Source: Taxillus chinensis
Taxonomy: Eukaryota; Streptophyta; Magnoliopsida; Santalales; Loranthaceae
Length of the DNA: 64,000 nucleotides
Reading direction: 5' to 3'
NCBI GenBank assembly: GCA_023512835.1
Contig: CM042086.1
Coordinates: 1,529,799 to 1,593,798, forward strand
Below are positions 12,555 to 29,100 of this stretch, piece after piece. Each line of letters begins with the position of its first letter. The first letter of the stretch is position 1. The notes under the pieces are model-generated. The model was not told where the DNA came from and made no database searches. It saw only the letters and a list, made by a program, of their open reading frames with translations. The position numbers were made by a program, and so were the translations under genes.

Positions 12555-13629
12555 TGGGTTATAGGGCGGGGCATAAAATCCCCGCAACCTATGTTGTCAC
12601 GCGCTCCCTGAATGCCCCGACCTGTCCCGCACCGTCACACCTACCTATTCTGTCAAGTCCTCCCTGATCAATCTCACCCGCGCAAAAATATGTCAGGATG
12701 GAGACTCGAACCTAGGCAGTATGTTGTTTAACCATCAGATTAAACTGCTTCTGTTATATATGCTTATATATTTAATATATATTATAATAAAGAATGCATA
12801 ATTTTTTTAAAAAATAATAGTAATTATAAAGTATATATTTATATTATAATAAAAATTAAATGTACTATTAATATTTTTATATAAACTATAAATAAATTAT
12901 ATTTAAAATTAGTTTTGAAGTTATTAATATATTGAGTTAGAATTAGGTGATCCAATCAAATATTATTTGATTAAAAATGCATTAATATTTAAACTAATAA
13001 AATTATTCACATGGTTTATTACTTTTAATTCAAATATTAAATACATATTATTAAGTGTCAAAAGACTCATATCACATGTGAAATAATTTGTGGGCACTCA
13101 CATTAATTTGATTTAAATTTAATTTTAAATTTATTAATAGGTTAATTCAAAACTAAATAATCCAATTATGTATTATTTGATAGATAAATGTATTAATATT
13201 TGAACTAGTAATATCATTTACATGGTTTATTACTTTTAACCCAGATATAAAATACATACTATCAAAAATCAAAATTCATTCTCATCATGTATTATTTGTT
13301 ATATTAAAATAATTAGTATTATATAATTAATTAATAATATTAGTTATAATTATAATAGTACATATATACTTATCATATCAAACAATACATATATATATAC
13401 ACTCACGCTTAATATGATCATTTTAATTACATTAAGAGAAATAAATTAGAGAAATACGACTTCTCGGACTAGTATATTGCTTATAACATAAGTAATATTA
13501 TAATTGTGATATATAATTTTATTAGTTAGGTTATCACTACTCATATTATCACTTATTATCGATGATAATTATATTACTTAGATTATTACTACTTGTTACT
13601 TAAGTTATTAAGTGATTAAAATTTATACA

Positions 13630-13669
<40 letters not shown>

Positions 13670-15045
13670 GATAACTATATAACTATATATATATCATAAG
13701 TAATGTGATAATTATTGAGTATCTGGACTTTAATAATGGATGTCAAAATGTTTGTTGATAATTATTATATATATCATAAATGATTATTGTTTATAATATT
13801 TATATAATTAGTATATATACTTAAAATATAATATATAAATAAAATTAGTAGCAATAATAGTAATAATAATAATAACATTACTACTACTAATAATAATAAT
13901 TAAATATTTTATTTTAAAATAATTATTATTTATAATGCATATATACTTATATATTAATAAAAATAACATTTAAAAGTATTAGTAATATTTTAATATAAAA
14001 TATAAGCATGTAAAATATAAGTAAGTGATATAATTATATAGTATATTAGTATGAACTACGTACAACATAAGCAATATTATAATTATTCAATCAAATAATA
14101 TTTGATTAGATTAATTAGTCTTAAATCAACTTATTAATAATTTTAAAACTAAATTTGAATATAATTAATGTCCATCTAAAAATTATTTCATTCATGATAT
14201 GAGTCATCTATAATGATTGGTGAGAGCGAGTTTGACTTTTGATAGTATATATTTCATATTTGGTTTAAAAATAAGAAACCATGTAAATGACATTATTAGT
14301 TCAAATATTAGTGCATTTATCGATCAAATAATATATGATTGAATCATTTAGTTTTAAATTAACCTATTAATAAATTCAAAATTAAACTTAAATCAAATTA
14401 ATATGAGTACCCTAAAATTATTTCACGCATGATATGAGTCATGCATGGTAATAGTGGGTTTTGAATCTTTTGATATTTAATAATATGTATTTAATATTTG
14501 AATTAAAAGTAGTAAACCATGTAAATGATATTATTAATTTTAATATTAATGCATTTTCAATCAAATAATATTTGATTGGATCATTTAATCCTAAGTCAAC
14601 CTATTAATAACTTCAAAACTAATTTTAAATATAATTTATTTATATTTTATATCAAAATATTAAGAGTACATTTAATTTTTATTATAATATAAATATATAT
14701 ATTTTGTAATTACTACTATTTCTAAAATAAATCATGTACTATTTTATTATTATTATCATTACTACTACTAATATTATTATTTAATATTATATTATAAGTA
14801 TATATTAAATACATAAACATATATAATAAAAAAAAAGTTTAGCATGATGGTTAAACAACATATTGCCCAGAGGGCAAATTTTAGGTTTGAGTCTCCATCC
14901 GAACATATTTTGCCAAGGTTTTTTGCACGCGGGGGTGAGGCGGGGCAAGACCGGTTGGGGAGCGTGAGACGAAATAGGTGTGCGGGGGTGAAGCGGGGTG
15001 GGAATTTATCCCAGGACAGGGTGGGTACATGGGGCGGGGCATAGA
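12555..15045. mobile_element. Foldback element: about 0.75-0.86 kb inverted-repeat arms around an AT-rich core
   Basis: The left arm (about 12555-13300) and the right arm (about 14180-15045) are reverse complements over nearly their whole length. The outer parts are GC-rich (GGGGCGGGGCAT words). Next comes a GATGGTTAAACAACATA-GGTTCGAGTCTCCATCC segment, then AT-rich sequence in the same order. Each arm also holds internal near-duplications of about 250 bp sharing ACATGGTTTATTACTTTT and ATTATTTGAT words. The core (13300-14180) is almost pure AT with TA and TAA runs. No coding capacity. Superfamily unknown. Confidence 0.75.
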
Positions 15046-15653
15046 AAGGATTAAAAATGCCACCACTGTCAATTGAAACCAACTATTCAATGTGGGGGAA
15101 CCATGGGGTGAATAAAAATCAAAAATGCTAGGATCAGCCGAAGGTTAAGTAAAGACATTGGAGCTTTCATTGGCCTAACTAGCACTATCCACATATGGGT
15201 CACCATTTTTGAAGCTTAATGTAACTACTAAGCTAGAACTCCACGAATCTTTATTGAACATGTCGATGGGGTTATTATTAAGGATGGACTAGTAAGGATT
15301 GGGAGGGGTTGAAAATGTCACCACTAGCATTTGAAACTGACAATTGAACTGCGGAACCATAGGGTGACTCGAAATTGAAAATGTTATAATTAATCGAGGG
15401 TTGATAAAAGATATCAGAGCTTTCATCACCCCAACTAGCAATATCCACATGTGGGTTGCCATTTTCGAAGCTTGATGTAGCTAGTAAGCCAAAACTCCTC
15501 AAATCATCATTAATCCTGTCGATGGAGTTGTCGTTGGGGATGGGGCATTCAGACTCGATGCAAAGTTCATTGGTAGGATCATCATATTAAGCACCCCTGC
15601 TCGAATCCAATGAAAGTTAGGAGGGATCGAAAATACTGCCACTGACGTTTGAA
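15046..15653. repeat. Tandem array, period about 260-320 bp
   Basis: Units share CCACT..-TTGAAAC, ATTGAAC..-GGAACCAT(A/G)GGGTGA, GAAAATG, CGA(A/G)GGTT, GAGCTTTCAT and CCACATRTGGGT. Units begin near 15060, 15319 and 15637. The third is interrupted by the hAT insertion at 15654 and resumes at 17532, and a further piece continues at 19644-19700 after the second LTR insertion. Confidence 0.7.
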
Positions 15654-17523
15654 TAGGGGTGTAAAATGGGCTTAAGCCTGTGAGCTTGTGGGCTTGGAGT
15701 GGACCAGGCTGATCAAGGCTCGATCCGTTTAAAAAGTGGGTTTTTTGTTTTTGTTTTTATTTTTATTTTTTATCCATATATGCATTAAAATTTAATGCAT
15801 ATATTATATTATATAACTTTAATTGAGTAATTAGATTTCATATATAAACAATTATAAAACAAAAATCATGGGCCAGTCCACGGGTGTACGCTCTGGTTCA
15901 GGATCAAACAAATTATCAAACATTGATGAACGCTTGGTCATTCATTAACTCTTGTAGAAAACAACACTGAACACATACCCACATAATACCGCACACTGAG
16001 TTTGGTAATTATAAGAGATGTGTTTTCACAAACAATTACAAAATTCACTTTTTAACCTTGTTATCTTCACCGGCAACGGCGCCAAAAACTTGTTAGCAAA
16101 TCCGCAAGCGTACAGATCATTATAAGTAATAAAGTGGACTCAAAGTCCGGATGTCGAACCCACAGGAAAGGTGATCAAGTGTAAAGTTGATTTTGTAACT
16201 CCATGATGTAATTTGAAGATTAGTTTTGTAATAATTAGCAATTTGAAGTTGTAAATTAAATAACAAACAAATGTAAATGATCTTATGGGAGAAATAGGGA
16301 TTTGGATTTCAATTGATGTAATTTATTTATTCCAAGTTCTTAAAGCATATTAATTCAAACTTTCCCCTTTTGTCTAAAACCCAACACATTTGCATGAACT
16401 AGCCTCTTTCGAGTGATCTAGCCGTGTGTATACCCTAGCTTGGGGGACGGGCAACTCATTAAGTGCTCAAGTTGTTTGAGTGTAGATTGGCATCACACCA
16501 ATCCTAACTAGGTTACAAGCAAGATTATTGGCTTTTGCAAATTATAATCTTTACGAGTCAAATCTCTTAACTATTCGGTTATCAACGTCTTCTTTCGATC
16601 CATAATTGAGTAACCTTAAACAAGAATTAAGATGGCCAAACCTAATTCTCACATGTAAATTCAAGAGACTTGATAAACAAAGAAGGAAATTTAAATTAAC
16701 ATACCAAAAGAAATGAACTTAAAAGCTTACATCAATATCCATCCTCCTCCCATGGAGGTTTAAGCTATCATAGTAATAAACAAAACAATTGTTCTTGCCA
16801 TGAAATCCCAAACGATTCCTCTCTCCCTCTCTAATTCAACGATATCCACAAAATACATCAATTTCCCCCTTTTAGAACCCATTCCCGCGTGTGAGATCCA
16901 CCCAACCGTCAATAACCGTTCCCTCCATTAATTTGAAGTTGTTTTCCTCTCAAAATGGTTGATGGAGAGTCGTCAGATCCTTTAATGAAGAGATATAAGT
17001 TGTACAGGTGGCATCTGAAAGAATTACGTGGATCTGCAGAATACGTCGTGCAGAAATTGCTCGTGGTCGAGTCATTTGGTCAACTCAATTTGAAATGACC
17101 ATTTCACATGACCAAGCTCTCAAAAGCTTTTAGTCAAGTCAATTAGCTTCGTCATTTCTTTTTGGTCATTTGAAATTTCAGTTGACCACAGTGCAGATTA
17201 TTTTCCACGCCTTTCTTCTTTCTTTGATCATTATACTTGGCCTGTTATTCATTCAAAAACATCCAAAAACCATACAAATGATCTACAATTGCTATGTTAG
17301 GGGGTTAGTGCATTTATAAATCAAATACATCAAAATGAAGTTAAAAATGTGATCTTTTCTCATAAAATTCCCTTCATTTGACACTAAAATAGGTTTGAAA
17401 AACCCCCTAACAACGGGCCCTCGAGAATCTTTACGGGCCGGATGGGCCGGACAGAGCTTTATTCAGTCCATTTAAAATGTGGGCCAGGCCAGGCCAGGCC
17501 GACCGGCCCATTTTACACCCCTA
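15654..17523. mobile_element. Non-autonomous hAT element, itself interrupted by an LTR element
   Basis: Terminal inverted repeats are TAGGGGTGTAAAATGGGC and its reverse complement. The flanking 8-bp duplications are CGTTTGAA (15646-15653) and CGTTTGGA (17524-17531), one mismatch; 8 bp is diagnostic of hAT. Subterminal regions are full of GGGCC/GGCCC and AGGCCAGGCC words. Without the internal insertion (15880-17412) the element would be about 0.34 kb. No transposase. The same family occurs at 50297-50794. Confidence 0.8.
15885..17412 (-). mobile_element. Truncated LTR retrotransposon nested in the hAT element (tRNA-Asp-type primer site)
   Basis: On the minus strand an LTR of about 1.32 kb runs from TGTTAGGGGG (17412) to TTTGCTAACA (16091). 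After a six-base spacer comes TGGCGCCGTTGCCGG (around 16084-16070), complementary to the 3' end of plant tRNA-Asp as used by Athila-type Ty3/gypsy elements. About 0.19 kb of internal sequence remains and the other LTR is missing. ACGGG flanks the whole piece at 15880-15884 and 17413-17417, a 5-bp duplication. Family placement rests on the primer site alone. Confidence 0.7.
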
Positions 17524-17922
17524 CGTTTGGAATTGACGATTGAACCAGTGAACCATGGGGTAAATCGAAATCGAAAACACTAGGATATTTGGGTAGGGCT
17601 GAGTGATAGCCTTTCTCTAATGCTGAAAGCATCTGGATGGTATTGTGGCCATCGATATAAGCATTTTAATAGTATTTGGGCCCGATTCCGGGGTGAGGCC
17701 CTGAATGGCTTGATTTTTGACTTTCTCGGGGCTTGTTAGTTGCTCTTGTGTTTGAGCGGCCAATTGGGTTAGAAAATATCTGAATTATGATGTACTCGTC
17801 ATTTCAAGTGTTTTGACTGTACTTGAGCTCAATTTGAAGTTCGTGACCCGATAGGTCAATTTATAAATAGGGGAAAAGAAAGAGCTTCCATATTATGTTT
17901 CATTGTTCGTGCGTTAGAGAGC

Positions 17923-17923
17923 T

Positions 17924-17972
<49 letters not shown>
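17923..17972. repeat. (AG)n microsatellite
   Basis: About 20 uninterrupted AG units just downstream of the TATA box of the LTR-like segment. Confidence 0.9.
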
Positions 17973-17975
<3 letters not shown>

Positions 17976-18324
17976 AAGAGAAAGAAGGTTTAAGCCTTCG
18001 ATTTGAGGTGTTTTGAGCTTGTACGATCATTAGGAATCATTCTAGGTTGGTGCTTCTTTACTTATCTACTCTTTATGTGATGTTTAATATGCAGGAATTA
18101 AGAAATTGTATGAATTTCATGATAAGCCCCTAAGAATTTGGAAAAACTCGAATTTAGAATAAAACCTTAAGGTTAGGTTGTTTGTGTAGCCTAACTTGGC
18201 TAAGAGGGATTAAAAACCCATTTTAGGGTTGAATTGATGCTTAAAACTGGGTTTTTGGAGTGAATGGACTGGATTTCGGATGAACAGCAAGTTCCAGACC
18301 TGTCTGGGCGAGTACAGATGATAG

Positions 18325-18490
18325 GGTCGACCTAGGGGGTTGATGTGGTTGACCTGGGTGGTCAAAATGGTCGATGCGGTGGGGTCGATATAGGTCTATT
18401 TGGTTGACTTGGGGTGGTCGAGGTGCAATGTGGTCGACATCGACTAAGTAGTGTGGTCGACGTCGACCTATGAGAAAGTAGACATCGACC
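18325..18490. repeat. Degenerate GGTCGAC-rich tandem repeats
   Basis: The word GGTCGA/GGTTGA recurs every 15-30 bp (about ten times) inside the LTR-like segment, giving several SalI-type GTCGAC hexamers. Confidence 0.6.
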
Positions 18491-18935
18491 AATTATACTT
18501 AAGTTATAATCTAAATAAGGAAATACCTTCATTTGGATTAAATGAAAAATACTATAACATTAAATTTTCACTCTTTCAAGATGTGAAAATTGTGAATTAG
18601 CACTAAATCTTGGAAAATTACAGTTTTTGGTGCAATATAACTGTTTGCAAGGTGAGTTATACCTCTCAGAAAAATCTCCAGAAATCAAGTTATCTTAGTT
18701 ATGATATGAGGAACCATTGAGGAGACTTTTTATTTTAAGAAAGCACTTTCTGCGAAAATCCTCTTCCTTGGTCAAGGCATGAAGATCGATTTATAAAGAC
18801 TAACTTCGTTTATAAACGGAGTGTTGTGAACCCTAATGTCATACTAGTGTTAGTGTGTTGATTTAAGGATTTGGGCCTTAGGTTCCGTGGCTCATTTGTG
18901 TATTCTTACTATGATGCATAGGTTGTACTATGTAG

Positions 18936-19083
18936 TTGACATGATAGGCTGAGGTTTGAGTTGAGCTGTTAAGCTCGTGGTGACAGGTTGAGGCTTGGGT
19001 TGAGTTATTGAGCTCATGATGACAGGCAGTGGCCTGAGTTGAGTTATTGAGCTCATGGTGCTAGGGTTAAGTGGCATGAGTTG
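18936..19083. repeat. Tandem repeat of about 40 bp, three to four units
   Basis: Units share GACAGG-TGAGGC-TGGGTTGAGTT-ATTGAGCTCATG. It lies near the 3' end of the LTR-like segment. Confidence 0.7.
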
Positions 19084-19700
19084 AGATCCTGTTAGGGATC
19101 GTGGACAAATGGTCATGTATGGATAGGCTGATTCCTGATGATTCTGCTCACTACACTGTGCACGAGTATACTGAGCATGTAGTATAGACTTATCTGTTTT
19201 GCATAGTAGAGTGATGTGGAGTTATGTGGTTGCCTACTAAGCTTGTAGTTCACCCCTACTTTGTTGTTTATCCTTTTTAAGTGTGCTTGAGACTAATGGA
19301 AAACTTTTTTTCAGGATGACGTGCCACTACTTTGATGTATGATACAATATTGTATTTTATATTAATTATGTATTGTATCCTGGATATGAGTCCGTAAATG
19401 GTTATATTTGTTCATTGTTTGTGATGTGATGTCTATATGACTATTTGACATATTGTATGCATGATGATGTATGAGAAAGTACATGATTACCCTTGATGTA
19501 TGGCTGTACAGATTTGCATGATTGAGACAGCACCTGCGGTGTAGTTTCTATTGGTGCTTGTCACCAACCCCTTGACCTTTCGGGCGCGGGAAGGGGAAGT
19601 TATATTTCTAGTTTTGAGTTCATTGGAATTCGGGAGCGTGATAGACCGAGGGTTGAGAAAAGACACCAAAGCTTTCATCAACCCCAACAGGAACTCAACA

Positions 19701-20585
19701 AAACTTATTCACCGTCTCTTACCTTATAGATTCATGCGTCTTCTCTCCATAAAGCCTTTTATTTGCATCAAGAAGCTCTGATTTGAAGATCTATAGATAC
19801 TTTATGTCATTATTGCCCTCTTCGAACGCTACAAGTCATATAGATCCTAGATTTGTAAGCTCGTCTCCAAATGCCCTTCCCCACTCCTAGCAAAGCCCCA
19901 CAAACCCTAGCTTCGAAGCTCTAGTTCTTCCTATCCATTGAGGTTACAGAGATCTACATTGCCCTCCCAATGACTAATTTCCTTGAGGCTTTGCTGCAAG
20001 AAAATGTAAGGTTCTGCCTAGTTGTTGAGAGTGTTAGGGACATCAGATTTAATCCCTTAAAAATCACCTTTGCGCTTGCCATCCACGTCGTGTTTATGAG
20101 GGGAAGCAAGCAGATCTAGGATTGGTGATGCTATGTTTATAAGAGATGGAGTTGGTCTGACGAAGAGATTTTGTTAGCTTTCATGAAGCATTCCTATCCA
20201 AGAAATCAAAATAAAACATTTGGGATTGAGTTGGAGGGGCACTGGGGGCACCAAAATTGCAAGAGATGAGGGTTGCCTATGTTTTACAAATAAAAATATT
20301 AATCGACCAAGATAAATTAGAAAAAATAAATTTTAAATAAAAAATATTAAATATATTATTTTTAACTAAAATCAACAAGTAAAATATAAATTTAATTAAT
20401 TAAATCCTTAACTATGGCTGAAAATAACTATAGACTGCTTGCACGCCGCAGGATCAAACGGCCCATCTTGACTCGACCGTCCCGATCGAACCGACTTTTG
20501 ACTGAAGTCTCTGAAGTACGGATGGTTTAGGTGGGGGAAATGATTGGTCAAGACAGACGACTTTGACCGAAGAAAAATCAAAACA
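19701..20585. other. Intergenic between repeats and the GSK3 gene
   Basis: No gene recognised; 19740-20280 is less AT-rich than its surroundings but its frames are short and broken. Confidence 0.5.
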
Positions 20586-20858
20586 AACATCGAGAGAGAG
20601 AGAGAGAGAGAGATTTCCTGTCCTTCGTTTCGTGTCGTTTCTCCTCCCAATTTGTCTCCTCCCCTCCTCTCCTCTCCTCTCCTCTCCCCTCCCCTCCTGT
20701 GCCGAAAGAGAAAGAGGAGAGAGAAAGCTTTTCTATTATCTCCCCTCCCCTCTCCTCTCTCCTCTCTCCCCTCTCCCCTCTCCTCTCTATTGTTTTAGGG
20801 GCGATCTTTAGGGATTCGGAGAGGACGAAATTAGGGTTTCCACAGGGACAAAGAAGCC
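20586..20858 (+). promoter_or_regulatory. Leader/core-promoter region of the GSK3-like kinase gene
   Basis: A GA microsatellite at about 20591-20612 is followed by a long CT/CCTCT-rich tract (about 20640-20790) ending 70 bp before the start codon. Such pyrimidine-rich sense tracts are typical plant 5' leaders. The transcription start is not determinable here. Confidence 0.5.
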
Positions 20859-26148
<5,290 letters not shown>

Positions 26149-29100
26149 GTTCTTGGGCTCAGATGTTGCTTTGTGGGCAATATAAATGAAGATTGGATGT
26201 GTATATGCGCGGATGCTCTTCCTGATTACTGTATCTGCAACCTGTGAGAGGGTTCAACGTCCTGGCGGCCACAGATTAGCTATGATTCCCAAACATGGTC
26301 CAAAGAGTTTGCAGGGTACTGAATTTTGAGGTGTTAATCAGAAGTTTCTGATGCATGCATGGAATAGATTTTGCTTTGCCTCAGGATTCCAAATTTAATA
26401 TATATACCTAAAAAGAAGTGCTGTTATCAACCTATGTTCTTAATTGCATTTTAGTGGTGTATAGTTTGTGATTGTGAGCATTTTTACACGCCATAAGAGA
26501 ATTCGAGTTTTGATATTATTCACCCTGCTGTATTTACTATCTACCTTTTTAGTGTCCAAAATATTTGGAGTGTTCAATTATATGCACGGAAAAGTCTAAA
26601 AAATTAAGAGAGAAAAAAAAAGGCAAAAAGTGCAATGACTGTTGAATGGCCCCGGGGTTTTTATTCTATTTTTTGTTTTGTTTTTAAATAGCGCTATTTT
26701 TCTTCAAAATAAAAAGTTCACTCGTGCCATGATAACCGACTAACAAGCGCCAAATCCAATTCTGACGGCACAGATTTTGGAAAATAATAAAAATGAAGGC
26801 TTTTGGATTTATGAAATTTAATTAGTTTATGATTTAATATATGATTGAAAATGTGCTGATTGAATACTTGTAAAAAATATAGTTAAGTTTTTAAGTTTTT
26901 CATTTAACAGTGTGATGTTCAATAGTAGAAGTTCTAGTGTGTTTGATATTTAGGTATTCCGTTGTATGTTTGTTTATTGATGATCATCAATTTTGGATAA
27001 GAAATCAAAGGTATGAAAATAAAATTAATCAATTATAAAAGATGTTGAGTGACAAAATTAAATCCTAACATAGATTGTTAATGCTCTGGTTGAAAAGTTA
27101 ATTTTGTCATCCTTTAAATAATTCTTGATATTTATTCTAATATATTTGTTAAAGAACTGACTTTGTAAAGTTAGAGGAAATAGATAATTCTAATTTTTAG
27201 ATTTATCATTAAGATTCTCGTGTATAAATGTATGCTTAGAGTAATAATATCAGCTTTCCAATCAATTTTCCTAAATTTACAGTTTTAAATTACTTTTTAC
27301 TTCTCTATATAAATATATATCATAATAAATTTTCTAAATCAAACTCTATAATATTAAAATAATATTTTATATTACTTATTTTATTTAATAATAATTTTTT
27401 TATAATTTAATATAAAATAAAAGTTAATGTTATGAGAAACGTGAATGAAAGAGGTGAGAGAAATTTTTTAGATATAATTTAATAATTATAGAAAGTAAAT
27501 AGTACTTTTCAATACATTAGAAAATACTGTACAAAATTTCATGTAAAAAGTTAAATATAGGACATCTGCTATGGGAATAATTTTATAACTTTTTAACTTT
27601 TTTTTTTCTAAATATAGAAAAATAGACTTCTATAATAAATATGCTACCAGTGCTCTTACATATCGTGCAAATTCTTACAATAATCTCTCAGGTTGATCAC
27701 TCGTTTTCTTTTTACAAATATGTTTGAATTTCGTGCACAATATATTTTAAAACCAAGTTATTTGGGCTTTAGGCGAGCATAACAAGAAAAGTTATATATG
27801 TATTAAACTGAAGCTTGATTTTATTGTATCCCAAATTGCTTGGGTTATTCTTAGCAGATTTTACACAAGTTTCCAATGGCCAATTATTAATATGTTTATT
27901 TTGATTCAGAAACCTGAAACCGAATAAGTGACTTATCATGTCTATACTTAAAGGATCAATGATTTGGTGATTAGCATCCAAAAGATACTATATAACAGGT
28001 GCCCTCTTGAAACCAAACTTGTCACGTCTACATCATATAATAAGGGTATTTTTTTTGTATATTTTCAATTAAATGCAAACCAACATAAACCTTACAAATG
28101 TCATTCATCAATCATTAACATGTCAATTATCAAATCATTACAATTGGTATGGACACTTGTTGCAAAACCAAATAAGAGTTTACAAATATTAACAAATGTA
28201 CAACTCGTATCAATTAAATCAAACATAATAAATAAAAGTCAATGATCATATCCAATACAATTATCACATACCCATATCTAAAAAACAACAATCATTACAA
28301 ATCAAAAAAAGAGGTATACCATACATCAAAAGATTAGTATTTAGTTTGTCAACATCTACCTCATGTTAGCACTTGAAAAAAGTGTCAACAAAGTATGATG
28401 AACACGAATGCTCAATAGGTGACCTATAACTCTATACTGCTCCACAATCCGACTTAAAATTATATTATCATGGCTTGATTTTCATATACAGTAAAAATGA
28501 ATCGTAACTTCTCATGCTTGCACCCGAATGGTCAAAGAGTTGGTGATTGATATTTAATAGAGATTACACGACAGGCATTGTCTCATATAACAACCTAGTA
28601 CAACCATATAATAAGGATACTTATGGATTTTTCCAAGTAAGAACAAAATTAATTAGCTAAACAAAAATACATAACAAACACCACCAATCATATCATGTTA
28701 CATCATTAAAATTCATATTCTTCATTAGAGTAGTCATGGACCCATGTCCAAACAAAATATAAGAAAAGGTAACAAATATATGAATACAAATACAACAAAT
28801 AAGAATGTCACTTGTACATCAACAAGGGATAAGACTTTTGCTATAGTTATTGGATAAGCCTCATCTTCTGTCAACATCAATGAAAAACACATGAATAACG
28901 TAGAGCAAACATAATCACTCAATAAGTGAATTGTAATTTCTCATCACATATGAAATTAATTAATCACAATCCCGATTTAATCATAATTAAAAAAATATTT
29001 TAAATAATTCACATTTAACCGCAAATCACAAAAAAATTAAAATAGATAGAAGAGTGAATTCCAAATTATAACACATAAATAAATTATTAAGATAAAAAAA

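Larger units (their letters stand above)
17588..19643 (+). mobile_element. Second long solo-LTR-like segment, same lineage as 9669-12087
   Basis: It interrupts the tandem array between CTAGGATA (to 17587) and GACCGAGGGTT (from 19644). It ends GGGAGCGTGATA, a one-base variant of the TGACA end. A TATAAATA box lies at 17862-17869, followed by TTCGTGCGTT-like sequence as in the first LTR. The 3' part (CACTACACTG.., GCCTACTAAGC.., CACCCCTACTTTG) parallels 11600-11720. A clean target duplication and a TG start were not found, so the 5' boundary is approximate. Confidence 0.55.

Noticed and set aside
12700..12760. Possible tRNA gene (GGTTCGAGTCTCC with an A-box-like stretch)
   Set aside because: No anticodon stem or acceptor pairing could be traced and the sequence is repeated in both foldback arms; treated as tRNA-like only.
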